A DNA stretch of 64,000 bases from Parahoeflea alexandrii (GTDB taxonomy: Bacteria; Pseudomonadota; Alphaproteobacteria; Rhizobiales; Rhizobiaceae). Below are positions 27,828 to 36,359 of this stretch, in pieces (position 1 is the stretch's first letter; every line of letters starts with the position of its first letter). Position numbers and translations under genes: made by a program. The DNA lies in NCBI RefSeq assembly GCF_027214025.1, contig NZ_JAPWHB010000004.1:248001-312000 (forward strand). Reading direction: 5' to 3'. Under the pieces are notes generated by a model. That model ran no database searches, was not told the DNA's origin, and was given only the letters and a program-made list of their open reading frames with translations.

Positions 27828-28931
27828 ATGGGTTTCAAATGCGGCATCGTCGGGCTGCCCAATGTCGGCAAGTCCACACTGTTCAACGCGCTGACGCGGA
27901 CCGCCGCCGCGCAGGCTGCCAACTATCCGTTCTGCACCATTGAGCCCAACACCGGCGAAGTCGCCGTGCCCGATCCGCGCATGCAGAAGCTTGCGTCGGT
28001 CGCCGGCTCCAAGGAAATCATCCCGACCCGCATCTCGTTCGTCGATATCGCGGGCCTCGTGCGCGGCGCCTCCAAGGGCGAAGGCCTGGGCAACAAGTTT
28101 CTTGCCAATATCCGGGAAGTCGACGCCATCGTTCACGTCCTGCGCTGTTTCGAGGATGACGACATCACCCATGTCGAGGGCCGCATCGACCCCGTTGGCG
28201 ACGCCGAGACCATCGAGACCGAACTGATGATCGCCGACCTCGAAAGCCTCGAGCGCCGGACCGACCAGACCCGCAAGCGCGCCGCTTCCAAAGACAAAGA
28301 GTCCCTTACGGTGCTGCCTATGATGGAAGCCGCGCTGAAGCTGTTGCAGGAAGGCAAGCCTGTCCGCACCATGCTGAAGTCGCTCGCCGCCGAGGATCTC
28401 GCGATCCTCAAGGGCCTCAATCTTCTGACCTCGCACCCTGTACTTTATGTCTGCAATGTCGCCGAGGAAGATGCCGCGACCGGAAACGCCCACACCGAGG
28501 CGGTGGCGAAAATGGCCGCCGAACAGGGCGCGGAAAGCATCGTCATCTCCGCGGCCATCGAATCCGAAGTGGCGCAGCTGCCTGACGAGGAAGCAAAGGA
28601 ATTCCTCTCGGCGCTCGGCCTCGACGAGGCGGGCCTCGACCGGCTGATCCGCGCCGGCTACCATCTGCTCGACCTGATCACCTATTTCACCGTCGGCCCC
28701 AAGGAAACCCGGGCCTGGACGATTGAGCGCGGCACCAAGGCGCCCGCGGCCGCAGGCGTTATCCACACCGATTTCGAACGCGGCTTCATCCGCGCCTTCA
28801 CCATCGCCTATGACGACTACGTCTCGCTCGGTGGCGAAGTGCCGGCCAAGGAAGCAGGCAAGGCCCGTGACGAGGGCAAGGAATACGTGGTCCAGGACGG
28901 CGACGTCATCCACTTCCGCTTCAACACCTGA
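27828..28931 (+). CDS. ychF: Redox-regulated ATPase YchF (Obg-family)
   Basis: This 367-residue P-loop protein has G1 [16 protein letters not shown]3 [17 protein letters not shown] and a NVAEED segment at the G4 position, where the change from NKxD explains the ATP preference of YchF. A C-terminal TGS domain ends in [16 protein letters not shown]. It binds the ribosome and is linked to oxidative-stress responses. The in-frame TTG upstream (27810) is less likely because the conserved protein begins MGFKCGIVG. Confidence 0.96.
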   Translation: MGFKCGIVGLPNVGKSTLFNALTRTAAAQAANYPFCTIEPNTGEVAVPDPRMQKLASVAGSKEIIPTRISFVDIAGLVRGASKGEGLGNKFLANIREVDAIVHVLRCFEDDDITHVEGRIDPVGDAETIETELMIADLESLERRTDQTRKRAASKDKESLTVLPMMEAALKLLQEGKPVRTMLKSLAAEDLAILKGLNLLTSHPVLYVCNVAEEDAATGNAHTEAVAKMAAEQGAESIVISAAIESEVAQLPDEEAKEFLSALGLDEAGLDRLIRAGYHLLDLITYFTVGPKETRAWTIERGTKAPAAAGVIHTDFERGFIRAFTIAYDDYVSLGGEVPAKEAGKARDEGKEYVVQDGDVIHFRFNT

Positions 28932-29219
28932 CGCCTGAATCTCCCGGGCTCGGGCAAGCCATTTGCTGAGATCCGCGCCCCCTGTCTATCTGTGCGGACC
29001 GATGCGCGCGCTTGGCGCGCCATGTGAGATGGCGGTACGGAGCGCCGGTTCGGCCAACTAACATGCAAGCGCATCGCCTGCCTGCCCGTGCCTTGGTCAT
29101 GCCTTATGTCTGGTTCGTGCTGCTTGGCGGGCACGCTGACCACTTTGCCGCACTCGCACGCGCGAGCGCGGCCTGATCACGACCCCAGCCGCAGGATGGC
29201 CAGCCGGCTGTTGCGTGAT

Positions 29220-29426
29220 CTAGGTCTTCTTCACCGGACAGGTCGACAGCCCGAGGATCGAATAGAGCGGGCAGGTGCCGAACAGGCCGGTAAACAGCGG
29301 GATCACGCCGATCAGCGTGTAGTATCGCCAGGAAGCATCCGGGTAGAGGAAAAACAGCCCCAGCAATATCAGGCCAGCGATGACGCGAACCGTGCGGTCG
29401 AGACCGCCAACATTGTTCTTGAGCAT
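29220..29426 (-). CDS. DUF2892 small membrane protein
   Basis: This 68-residue protein begins MLKNNVGGLDRTVRVIAG and has two hydrophobic helices and a conserved Cys pair region (GTCPLYSILGLSTCPVKKT). That is the DUF2892 family, also found as the C-terminal membrane part of the rhodanese YgaP. It stands alone. An FNR/FixK-like anaerobox lies 76 bp upstream of the start, suggesting oxygen control. Confidence 0.88.
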   Translation of the reverse strand: MLKNNVGGLDRTVRVIAGLILLGLFFLYPDASWRYYTLIGVIPLFTGLFGTCPLYSILGLSTCPVKKT

Positions 29427-29501
29427 ATCCGTAACTCCAGTTCCCATGACCGGACGCAATGCCGGAATGCATAGTGATTATCAGATTTGTTACAAACCGC
29501 T

Positions 29502-29515
29502 TTGACACCGATCAA
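29502..29515 (-). promoter_or_regulatory. FNR/FixK-type anaerobox upstream of the DUF2892 gene
   Basis: TTGACACCGATCAA matches TTGAT-N4-ATCAA at nine of ten defined positions. On the minus strand a GATAAT -10-like hexamer (29477-29482) lies about 29 bp from the box centre, and the DUF2892 ATG follows. The MaoC gene diverges on the other side. Confidence 0.5.
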
Positions 29516-29663
29516 TCGCCGGCTGTCCCGATTTGCAGAGCATCTCACGCACCCTTCGGGGATCAGGAGGTATTTTGACCGCGCCGCCACTGCAAACCTT
29601 TCACACCTAAATGAAATCGACTAGGTTGCGCGGCATTCACCATTGAAGAAGCGATCCTTTTCC

Positions 29664-30137
29664 ATGTCAGACGATAATCTTCTCCATTTTGAGGACATGC
29701 CGCCGGGTACGGTGTTTCCGCTCGGGCCCAAGCGTGTCACGGCAGACGAGATCATCGCGTTTGCGATGGAGTATGACGCCCAGCCCATGCACCTCGATGC
29801 CGAAGCCGGGCGGCAATCCATCCTGGGTGGTCTGGCAGCCTCCGGCTGGCACAGCTGCGCCATGATGATGCGGATGATGACCGACTCCTACCTGCTGCGC
29901 ACCGCTGCGGAAGGTGCGCCCGGGGTCGACTACGTCAAATGGAAGAAACCGGTGCTTGCCGGCGATGTCCTGTCCGGCGAGACCCGGGTGCTCGACAGCC
30001 GTGAATCCCAGTCCCGGCCGGGAATAGGCATCGTCAGCCTGAAGCACGAATTGCGCAACCAGAAGGGCGATACCGTGCTGGAATCGGAAAATCCGGTGAT
30101 GATCCGGCTGAGAAATCCCGGGAGTGCCAGTTCGTGA
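29664..30137 (+). CDS. MaoC-like hot-dog dehydratase (first of two)
   Basis: This 157-residue single hot-dog protein has the hydratase-like active-site pattern YDAQPMHLDAEAG (Asp and His) and GGLAASGWHSCAMMMRM. It likely hydrates or dehydrates an enoyl-type thioester. The in-frame TTG at 29643 adds a basic stretch and is less likely. It overlaps the second MaoC gene as GTGA, so the two may form a heteromer. The pathway is unknown. Confidence 0.88.
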   Translation: MSDDNLLHFEDMPPGTVFPLGPKRVTADEIIAFAMEYDAQPMHLDAEAGRQSILGGLAASGWHSCAMMMRMMTDSYLLRTAAEGAPGVDYVKWKKPVLAGDVLSGETRVLDSRESQSRPGIGIVSLKHELRNQKGDTVLESENPVMIRLRNPGSASS

Positions 30138-30625
30138 CCAATCATCCCCATTTTGTACCGGGCGACCGCCAGGAACTCGGCGGCTATGTCTTCTCCGCCG
30201 AATCCATCATCGCCTTTGCCCGGCAGTTTGATCCGCAGCGCTTCCATCTCGATGCGGAAGCGGCAAAGGACAGCGTCTTCGGCGGTCTCTGCGCTTCGGG
30301 CTGGCAGACCGCCGCAACCTGGATGAAGCTCAACATTGCGGCAAGCGCGATCGAAGCACAAAACGCCAAGGCGGAAGGCCGGACGCTTCCCGAATTCGGC
30401 CCCTCGCCCGGCATCCGCAATCTCAGATGGTTCAAGCCTGTCTACGCTGGCGAGGAGATCTTCTATTCACGCACCGTCAGGGGCACACGGCCGCTCAACT
30501 CAAGGCCCGGCTGGTCCATCCTCGAACTGACCGCCGAAGCCCGCAACACATCCGGTGAACTGGTGATGAGTTTCGATTCCGCCGCACTGGTCAGGCTCCC
30601 GGAGACCGACCGCGCCGAAAACTAG
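30134..30625 (+). CDS. MaoC-like hot-dog dehydratase (second of two)
   Basis: This 163-residue hot-dog protein starts with GTG overlapping the previous stop. It keeps the same motif (ARQFDPQRFHLDAEAA, GGLCASGWQTAATWMKL) and is a clear paralogue of its neighbour, presumably after a tandem duplication. A heterodimer of two single hot-dog chains would mimic two-domain MaoC enzymes. No other lipid gene is adjacent to point to a substrate. Confidence 0.88.
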   Translation: MTNHPHFVPGDRQELGGYVFSAESIIAFARQFDPQRFHLDAEAAKDSVFGGLCASGWQTAATWMKLNIAASAIEAQNAKAEGRTLPEFGPSPGIRNLRWFKPVYAGEEIFYSRTVRGTRPLNSRPGWSILELTAEARNTSGELVMSFDSAALVRLPETDRAEN

Positions 30626-30694
30626 GACCTCGACGGATGGAACCACCTGCCTGACACTCGCCTATCAGCCAGACAGGCAGAGGAAAAGTCCCGC

Positions 30695-31237
30695 TCAGTG
30701 GCCTTCGTAGGAGACCAGCGTGCGCACCTGCACGCCGAGGTCCTCAAGCTTCTTGCGTCCGCCGAGATCGGGCAGGTCGATCACAAAACAGGCGGCAACG
30801 ATGTTGGCGCCCATCTGGCGCAGCAGCTTGACCGCCCCTTCCGCCGTACCGCCGGTGGCGATCAGGTCGTCGACCAGGATGACGCTTTCGCCTTCTGCCA
30901 CCGCATCGGTGTGCATCTCCATCTCGTCGACGCCGTATTCGAGGCTGTAGGCCACGCGAACCGTGTGGTGCGGCAGCTTGCCCTTCTTGCGGATTGGCAC
31001 GAAACCGGCCGACAACTGGTGCGCCATCGCTCCGCCGAGGATGAACCCGCGCGCCTCGATGCCGGCGATCTTCGACACCCTGAGCCCCGCATAGGGATGC
31101 ACCAACTCGTCAACGGCGCGCCGGAACGCCCGCGGCGCACCGAGCAGCGTGGTGATGTCCCGGAACAGGATACCCGGCTTCGGATAATCCTTGATGGTGC
31201 GGATGGAGGCGCGCAGTTCGGTTTCGAGATCAGACAT
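30695..31237 (-). CDS. apt: Adenine phosphoribosyltransferase
   Basis: This 180-residue purine-salvage enzyme converts adenine and PRPP to AMP. The PRPP loop [21 protein letters not shown] and the [12 protein letters not shown] start region are typical. It follows the petABC operon on the same strand but is separated by about 220 bp and a strong terminator, so it probably has its own promoter. Confidence 0.96.
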   Translation of the reverse strand: MSDLETELRASIRTIKDYPKPGILFRDITTLLGAPRAFRRAVDELVHPYAGLRVSKIAGIEARGFILGGAMAHQLSAGFVPIRKKGKLPHHTVRVAYSLEYGVDEMEMHTDAVAEGESVILVDDLIATGGTAEGAVKLLRQMGANIVAACFVIDLPDLGGRKKLEDLGVQVRTLVSYEGH

Positions 31238-31407
31238 GTTGGCTCCCCGATGGATGTCTCAATGTGCGTCGGGGCCGATCCCCGTGCAAGCCGCTTTCGT
31301 GCCGGTTCGGCAATGCCGCAAGAGAGCGGCGGTCATGCAGGATCCCGGCAAGTTCCGGCGATGGGCTGCCCGGATACCCGGGCTGCCGGAACCGGGAAGC
31401 GGACATG

Positions 31408-31429
31408 AAAACGCCGCCCGCAGGCGGCG
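31408..31429 (-). terminator. Intrinsic terminator of petABC
   Basis: On the minus strand CGCCGCC TGCG GGCGGCG forms a 7-bp GC stem (31412-31429) followed immediately by TTTT, about 30 bp past the petC stop. This is the best classic terminator in the window. Confidence 0.8.
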
Positions 31430-31459
31430 CATTCGAACTCGGCCCGGACAGGGCGAAAA

Positions 31460-32314
31460 TCAGTGGTCCTTGTTGGCGAACACTGACTTCTTGGTCAGGT
31501 ACATCAGCGACGAGAAGATCGCCAGGAACAGGATGACCATGAAGCCCGTACGCTTGCGTTCTTCCATGTGCGGCTCTGCGGCCCACATCATGAATGCAGC
31601 CACGTCATGCGCATACTGGTCCAGCGTCTCGGGCGAACCATCATCATAAGTGACGGCGCCATCGTCAATCGGCTTGGCCATCGCCAACGCGGCGGAACTG
31701 ATGAAGTACGGGTTATAATGTGTGCCTTCGGCGATCTCGACGCCTGCAGGCGCCTCTTCATAGCCGGTCAGCAGCGAGTAGATGTAGTTCGGACCGCTCT
31801 CATTGTAGCCGGTAAAGATGTCGAAGATGAACTGCGGGAAGCCGCGCTCGACATAGCGTGCCTTGGCCAGAAGCGAGAAGTCGGGCGGAACTGCGCCGTT
31901 GTTGGCGTAAGCTGCCGCCTGCGCATTCGGGAACGGCGACGGGAAATGATCCGCGGGAATAGCCGTGCGGGTGAACATTTCACCTTCGTCATTGGGGCCG
32001 TCCTGGACTTCATAATTGGCCGCGAACGCTTTGACCTGCTCTTCGGAATAGCCAAGATCCTCAAGCGTGCGGAACGCAACCAGGTTCATCGAATGGCATG
32101 CCGCACAAACCTCGGTGTAAACCTTCAGGCCGCGCTGCAACTGTCCCTTGTCATAGGTACCGAACGGACCAGCGAATGACCATGACTGCTCCTTCAGGTG
32201 ATGGATGGGGTAGTGGGGGGTCCCGCCGCCTTCCCCTTCCGCGGCAACTGCCGGGCCTGCGCCAATGATGGCGGCCAGAGCGAACGGAACGATGCTTGCA
32301 AGAAGCTTTTTCAT
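31460..32314 (-). CDS. petC: Cytochrome c1 of the bc1 complex
   Basis: This 284-residue protein has an N-terminal signal peptide (LLASIVPFALAAIIGAGPAVAAE), a heme-binding CAACH motif at about residue 71, the Met-ligand region ALAMAKP and a C-terminal membrane anchor (GFMVILFLAIFSSLMYLTKK). It passes electrons from the Rieske protein to cytochrome c in the periplasm. It is the last gene of petABC, followed by a terminator. A separate cytochrome c1 with its own signal peptide differs from the fused b/c1 gene of some rhizobial relatives. Confidence 0.97.
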   Translation of the reverse strand: MKKLLASIVPFALAAIIGAGPAVAAEGEGGGTPHYPIHHLKEQSWSFAGPFGTYDKGQLQRGLKVYTEVCAACHSMNLVAFRTLEDLGYSEEQVKAFAANYEVQDGPNDEGEMFTRTAIPADHFPSPFPNAQAAAYANNGAVPPDFSLLAKARYVERGFPQFIFDIFTGYNESGPNYIYSLLTGYEEAPAGVEIAEGTHYNPYFISSAALAMAKPIDDGAVTYDDGSPETLDQYAHDVAAFMMWAAEPHMEERKRTGFMVILFLAIFSSLMYLTKKSVFANKDH

Positions 32315-32340
32315 ATCTCGGATCCTTTCCGTCTCGCCGC

Positions 32341-33642
32341 TCAGCCGCGGGTTTCTGGTGACGCAGCCGCGGATGCCGCAGCCCCGCCATTGCCGCCCTT
32401 TTTGGCGAGCACGGCTTCGGTGATGGAGTTTGGCAGGCGCTTCGGCGTTTCGATCAGCCCAAGCACCGGCAGGATGACCAGGAAGAACGCGAAGTAGTAC
32501 AGCGTCGCCACCTGGGCCATGGTCGTGTAGACGCCTTCCGCCGGCTTGGCGCCCAGCCAGCCGAGGAAGATCGCGTTGGCGACGAAGATCCAGAAGAACA
32601 GCTTGTACCACGGACGGTAGACCGCCGAGCGGACCTTCGACGTGTCGAGCCACGGCAGCACGAACAGCACCGCGATGGAACCGAACATGGCAAGCACGCC
32701 GCCAAGCTTGGAATCGATCGGCCCGATATTGAAGGTGATGGCGCGCAGGATCGCGTAGAACGGCAGGAAGTACCATTCCGGAACGATGTGCGCCGGTGTC
32801 TTCAGCGAGTCAGCCGGGATGTAGTTGTCCGCATGGCCGAGGAAGTTCGGCATGAAGAAGATGAAGTAGGCGAACACCATCAGGAAGACGCTCATCGCCA
32901 GTCCGTCCTTGACGGTCGCATAGGGCGTGAACGGCACGGTGTCGGTCTTCGACTTCACTTCCACGCCGGTCGGGTTGGTCTGACCGGTCACATGCAGCGC
33001 CCAGACATGCAGGATCACGACGCCCGTGATCATGAACGGCAGCAGGTAGTGCAGCGAGAAGAAGCGGTTGAGCGTCGGATTGTCGACCGCGAAGCCGCCG
33101 AGCAGGAGCTGCTGGATCGGCTCGCCGATGCCCGGGAACGCCGTGAAGAAGCCGGTGATCACCGTAGCCCCCCAGAACGACATCTGGCCCCAGGGCAGCA
33201 CGTAGCCCATGAAGGCGGTGGCCATCATCAGAAGCAGGATCACCACGCCGAGGATCCAAAGCACTTCGCGCGGCGCCTTGTAGGAGCCGTAATACATGCC
33301 GCGGGCAATGTGGATATAGACCGCGACGAAGAAGAACGATGCGCCGTTGGCGTGCATGTAGCGCAGCAGCCAGCCGGAGTTCACGTCACGCATGATCTTT
33401 TCGACCGACTGGAAGGCAATCGCGGTGTCGGCCGCGTAGTGCATGGCCAGCACGATGCCGGTCAGAAGCTGCACCACCAGCATCACCATCAGGATGCCGC
33501 CGAAGGTGTAGGCGTAATTGAGATTGCGCGGCACCGGGTAGGAAACGAAGCTGTCGTGCACCATCCGCATCAGCGGCAGGCGCGCGTCCATCCATTTTCC
33601 GAAACCGGTAGCGGGCTGATAGGTCGAGTGATCGCTGCTCAT
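32341..33642 (-). CDS. petB: Cytochrome b of the bc1 complex
   Basis: This 433-residue integral membrane protein carries the two b hemes and the Qo and Qi quinone sites. The heme ligands lie in [22 protein letters not shown] and [20 protein letters not shown]. The Qo motif [13 protein letters not shown] is intact. The ATG at 33642 has AGGGGG about 9 bp upstream and is preferred to the TTG at 33648. A Gly/Ala-rich tail ends the protein. Second gene of petABC. Confidence 0.97.
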   Translation of the reverse strand: MSSDHSTYQPATGFGKWMDARLPLMRMVHDSFVSYPVPRNLNYAYTFGGILMVMLVVQLLTGIVLAMHYAADTAIAFQSVEKIMRDVNSGWLLRYMHANGASFFFVAVYIHIARGMYYGSYKAPREVLWILGVVILLLMMATAFMGYVLPWGQMSFWGATVITGFFTAFPGIGEPIQQLLLGGFAVDNPTLNRFFSLHYLLPFMITGVVILHVWALHVTGQTNPTGVEVKSKTDTVPFTPYATVKDGLAMSVFLMVFAYFIFFMPNFLGHADNYIPADSLKTPAHIVPEWYFLPFYAILRAITFNIGPIDSKLGGVLAMFGSIAVLFVLPWLDTSKVRSAVYRPWYKLFFWIFVANAIFLGWLGAKPAEGVYTTMAQVATLYYFAFFLVILPVLGLIETPKRLPNSITEAVLAKKGGNGGAAASAAASPETRG

Positions 33643-33656
33643 GGTCAAAAGCCCCC

Positions 33657-34235
33657 TTAACCGATTTTGATGACGCTGTCAGACACGAAGGAAAACACCG
33701 GAACCGGAAGGTTTTGCGGCGCCGGACCTTTGCGGATACGGCCGGCGGTGTCGTAGTGCGAGCCGTGGCAAGGGCAGAACCATCCGCCGAAATCGCCGGC
33801 CTGTCCGAGCGGAATGCAGCCCAGATGGGTGCAGACGCCGATCATTACCAGCCAGTTTTCCTTGCCTTCGCCAGCCGAGCGGTCGATGTCGGTTGCTTCG
33901 GCTGCTCCGGAAATGTTGGCGTTGCGCGCGACCGGATCCTTGAGATCGGAAAGCGCAACAGCTTTTGCTTCCTCGATCTCGGCTTCGGTGCGGTTGCGGA
34001 TGAAGACCGGCTTGCCGCGCCATTTCACCGTCAGCGACATGCCCGGCTCGAGGGCTTCGACGTTGACCTCGATGGAGGACACCGCAAGGGTCGAAGCATC
34101 CGGGCGCATCTGGTCGATGAACGGCCAGGCGAAACTGCCCGCGCCGACCACGCCTGCCATCCCGGTGGCGATATAAAGAAAATCGCGGCGGGTCGGTTCG
34201 CCCGCGCCTTCGCTTTGTGTCATTGGCTCACTCAC
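33657..34235 (-). CDS. petA: Rieske iron-sulfur protein of the bc1 complex
   Basis: This 192-residue protein has a twin-arginine anchor ([21 protein letters not shown]) and the [2Fe-2S] ligands in CTHLGC and CPCHGSHYD. It moves electrons from quinol at the Qo site to cytochrome c1. The sequence is complete and normal in length. It heads the petABC operon and has a plausible promoter 75-105 bp upstream. Confidence 0.97.
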   Translation of the reverse strand: MSEPMTQSEGAGEPTRRDFLYIATGMAGVVGAGSFAWPFIDQMRPDASTLAVSSIEVNVEALEPGMSLTVKWRGKPVFIRNRTEAEIEEAKAVALSDLKDPVARNANISGAAEATDIDRSAGEGKENWLVMIGVCTHLGCIPLGQAGDFGGWFCPCHGSHYDTAGRIRKGPAPQNLPVPVFSFVSDSVIKIG

Positions 34236-34309
34236 GGCTCAACGTCCTCTTCAAGCTGCGTCTGGATCAGCATTCCGCTCCACTGCCCCAGCCGAATTTG
34301 GGTTATCCG

Positions 34310-34338
34310 CTATAAGCAGATTCGGCCGGTGCCGACAA
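34310..34338 (-). promoter_or_regulatory. Putative promoter of petABC
   Basis: On the minus strand TTGTCG (34333-34338) and TTATAG (34310-34315) are spaced by 17 bp, close to the alphaproteobacterial sigma-70 pattern, giving a leader of about 70 nt before petA. Confidence 0.45.
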
Positions 34339-34442
34339 TGCGGCGAAATTCTGTCAATCGCGCGGTTTCTATGCGGGATGGAACCTAAAGTCCAGTCCGG
34401 ACGAAGGTAGAAGGGCACAATGTCGCGGAGAATTTCGACCGA

Positions 34443-36311
34443 TTATTCCGCGGCTTCATCCACGCCGATGAACCCGCCCGACTGCCGGGCCCACAAATCG
34501 GCGTAAAGCCCGCCGTGCGCGATCAATTCGGCATGGGTTCCGGTTTCGAGAATACGGCCCTGATCCATCACCACCAGACGGTCCATTCGCGCAATCGTCG
34601 ACAGCCTGTGCGCGATGGCGATGACCGTCTTGCCGTCCATCAGCTCGTCCAGGTTCTCCTGGATCGCGGCCTCGACTTCGGAATCGAGCGCCGATGTCGC
34701 CTCGTCGAGTACCAGGATCGGTGCATTCTTCAGCATCACCCGGGCAATGGCGATTCGCTGGCGCTGGCCGCCGGACAATTTGACGCCGCGGTCGCCGACA
34801 TGGGCATCGAGCCCCTTGCGGCCGCGCTGGTCCTGGAGATCCCTGATGAAATCCAACGCCTCGGCCCGGCGCGCCGCCTCCAGGATTTCCGCATCGTCAG
34901 CATCGGGACGCCCGAACACGATGTTCTCGCGGATCGACCGGTGCAGCAGCGAAGTATCCTGCGTCACCATGCCGATCGAGTGGCGCAGCGATTCCTGGGT
35001 CACCCCGGAAATATCCTGGCCATCGATCTCGATGCGCCCGGAATCGAGATCATAAAAGCGCAGCAGCAGGTTGACGAATGTCGACTTGCCCGCACCGGAG
35101 CGTCCGACCAGCCCGAGCTTCTCGCCCGGCTCGATCGCGAGCGACAGATCGTCGATCACCGGCCGGCCGGAATGGTAGCCGAAGCACGCCCTGTCGAACC
35201 GGATCCCGGCCTTGTGAACGACAAGCTCGGCAGCGTCCGCCCGATCCGACAGCCCGATCGGCCGCGCCACCAGTTCGGCGGAGTTCTGCAAGGTGCCGAG
35301 ATTGCGCATCAGCCCGTTGAGCTGGGTCATCATCCGTCCCAGCAGCATGTTGAGCCTGAGCACCAGCGACAGCGTGAACGCCACCGCACCGACCGAGATT
35401 GCGCCCGCCAGCCACAGATCGATGGCGAAGGCCGCGATCACCGCGATCATCATTCCGGAAAGCGCTGCCAGCGACGCCCGGACCCCGGTCAGGTGCCGGG
35501 TAAACGGCATGATGGTGGCAATGAACTGGTCAAAGCCCTCGCGGATATAGCGGTCGTTGTCGGCGTCGCGGGCATAGAGCTTGAGCGTCTGGATATTGGA
35601 ATAGCTGTCGGTGATGCGCCCCGTGAGCATCGCCGAGGCTTCCGCACTTGCCCGCGCGTGGCGGCGGATACGCGGCACGAAGAACCGCGCCAGGAAGCCG
35701 AAGACCACGATCCATGCGAGCACCAGCGCCGACAGCCGCCAGTCAAGCTGCGCCACCAGCGCCATGGTGGTCACGGTGTAGATCATGATGAACCACACCA
35801 CCTGCAACAGCGACACCATGAAGTCGCCGGTGGCCTGGCCCGCCGACCAGACCTTGGTGACGATGCGACCGGCGAAATCGTTCTGGAAGAAGCCGAGATT
35901 CTGCCGCGACACGTGCGAATAGGCCTGCCAGCGCACCAGGTTGAAGAATCCCGGCACCACCGCCTGCTCCTCGACCAGCGCCGCAATCGTCACCACGACA
36001 AACCGCGCCACCACCACCACGAACAGCATGAAGGCCAGCGTCGCGCCATGCTCGCCGATCAGCCCGCCCCAGCCCGCCGCCGGTTCCGAGGCGTCGAGAA
36101 CATCGACCAGCTGCCCGACGAAATAGAACAGCGCCGCCTCGAGCAGCGCCACCAGGCCGCCAAGCGCCAGCATCGCCGCAAATGCGCCCTTCGCCTGCCC
36201 GACATAGTGCCACAGGAACGAGCGCGTCGACTTCGGCGGCCGGTAGCTCGAACGCCGGACAAACGGATCGATCCAGCCTTCGAAAAGGTCAAGCAGCGGT
36301 CTGAAGATCAT
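34443..36311 (-). CDS. ABC half-exporter, second of a tandem pair
   Basis: This 622-residue protein fuses a six-helix membrane domain (about 30-330) to an ATPase domain (about 365-610). The ATPase has Walker A GRSGAGKST, the ABC signature LSGGQRQR, Walker B ILVLDEATSALDSE and the H-loop AHRLSTI, all intact. It is close to the upstream gene throughout, including the shared ending ARQSGGFIGVD. The two probably make a heterodimeric multidrug or lipid exporter, though homodimers cannot be excluded. The substrate is unknown. Confidence 0.92.
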   Translation of the reverse strand: MIFRPLLDLFEGWIDPFVRRSSYRPPKSTRSFLWHYVGQAKGAFAAMLALGGLVALLEAALFYFVGQLVDVLDASEPAAGWGGLIGEHGATLAFMLFVVVVARFVVVTIAALVEEQAVVPGFFNLVRWQAYSHVSRQNLGFFQNDFAGRIVTKVWSAGQATGDFMVSLLQVVWFIMIYTVTTMALVAQLDWRLSALVLAWIVVFGFLARFFVPRIRRHARASAEASAMLTGRITDSYSNIQTLKLYARDADNDRYIREGFDQFIATIMPFTRHLTGVRASLAALSGMMIAVIAAFAIDLWLAGAISVGAVAFTLSLVLRLNMLLGRMMTQLNGLMRNLGTLQNSAELVARPIGLSDRADAAELVVHKAGIRFDRACFGYHSGRPVIDDLSLAIEPGEKLGLVGRSGAGKSTFVNLLLRFYDLDSGRIEIDGQDISGVTQESLRHSIGMVTQDTSLLHRSIRENIVFGRPDADDAEILEAARRAEALDFIRDLQDQRGRKGLDAHVGDRGVKLSGGQRQRIAIARVMLKNAPILVLDEATSALDSEVEAAIQENLDELMDGKTVIAIAHRLSTIARMDRLVVMDQGRILETGTHAELIAHGGLYADLWARQSGGFIGVDEAAE

Positions 36312-36359
36312 GGGCGACAGAATAGAGCCGGAGCGGGGTTTGGCAATATCACCATGCTC

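Noticed and set aside
29006-29020. GCGCGC-TTG-GCGCGC hairpin after ychF
   Set aside because: Short stem, three-base loop and no U-run; not convincing as a terminator.
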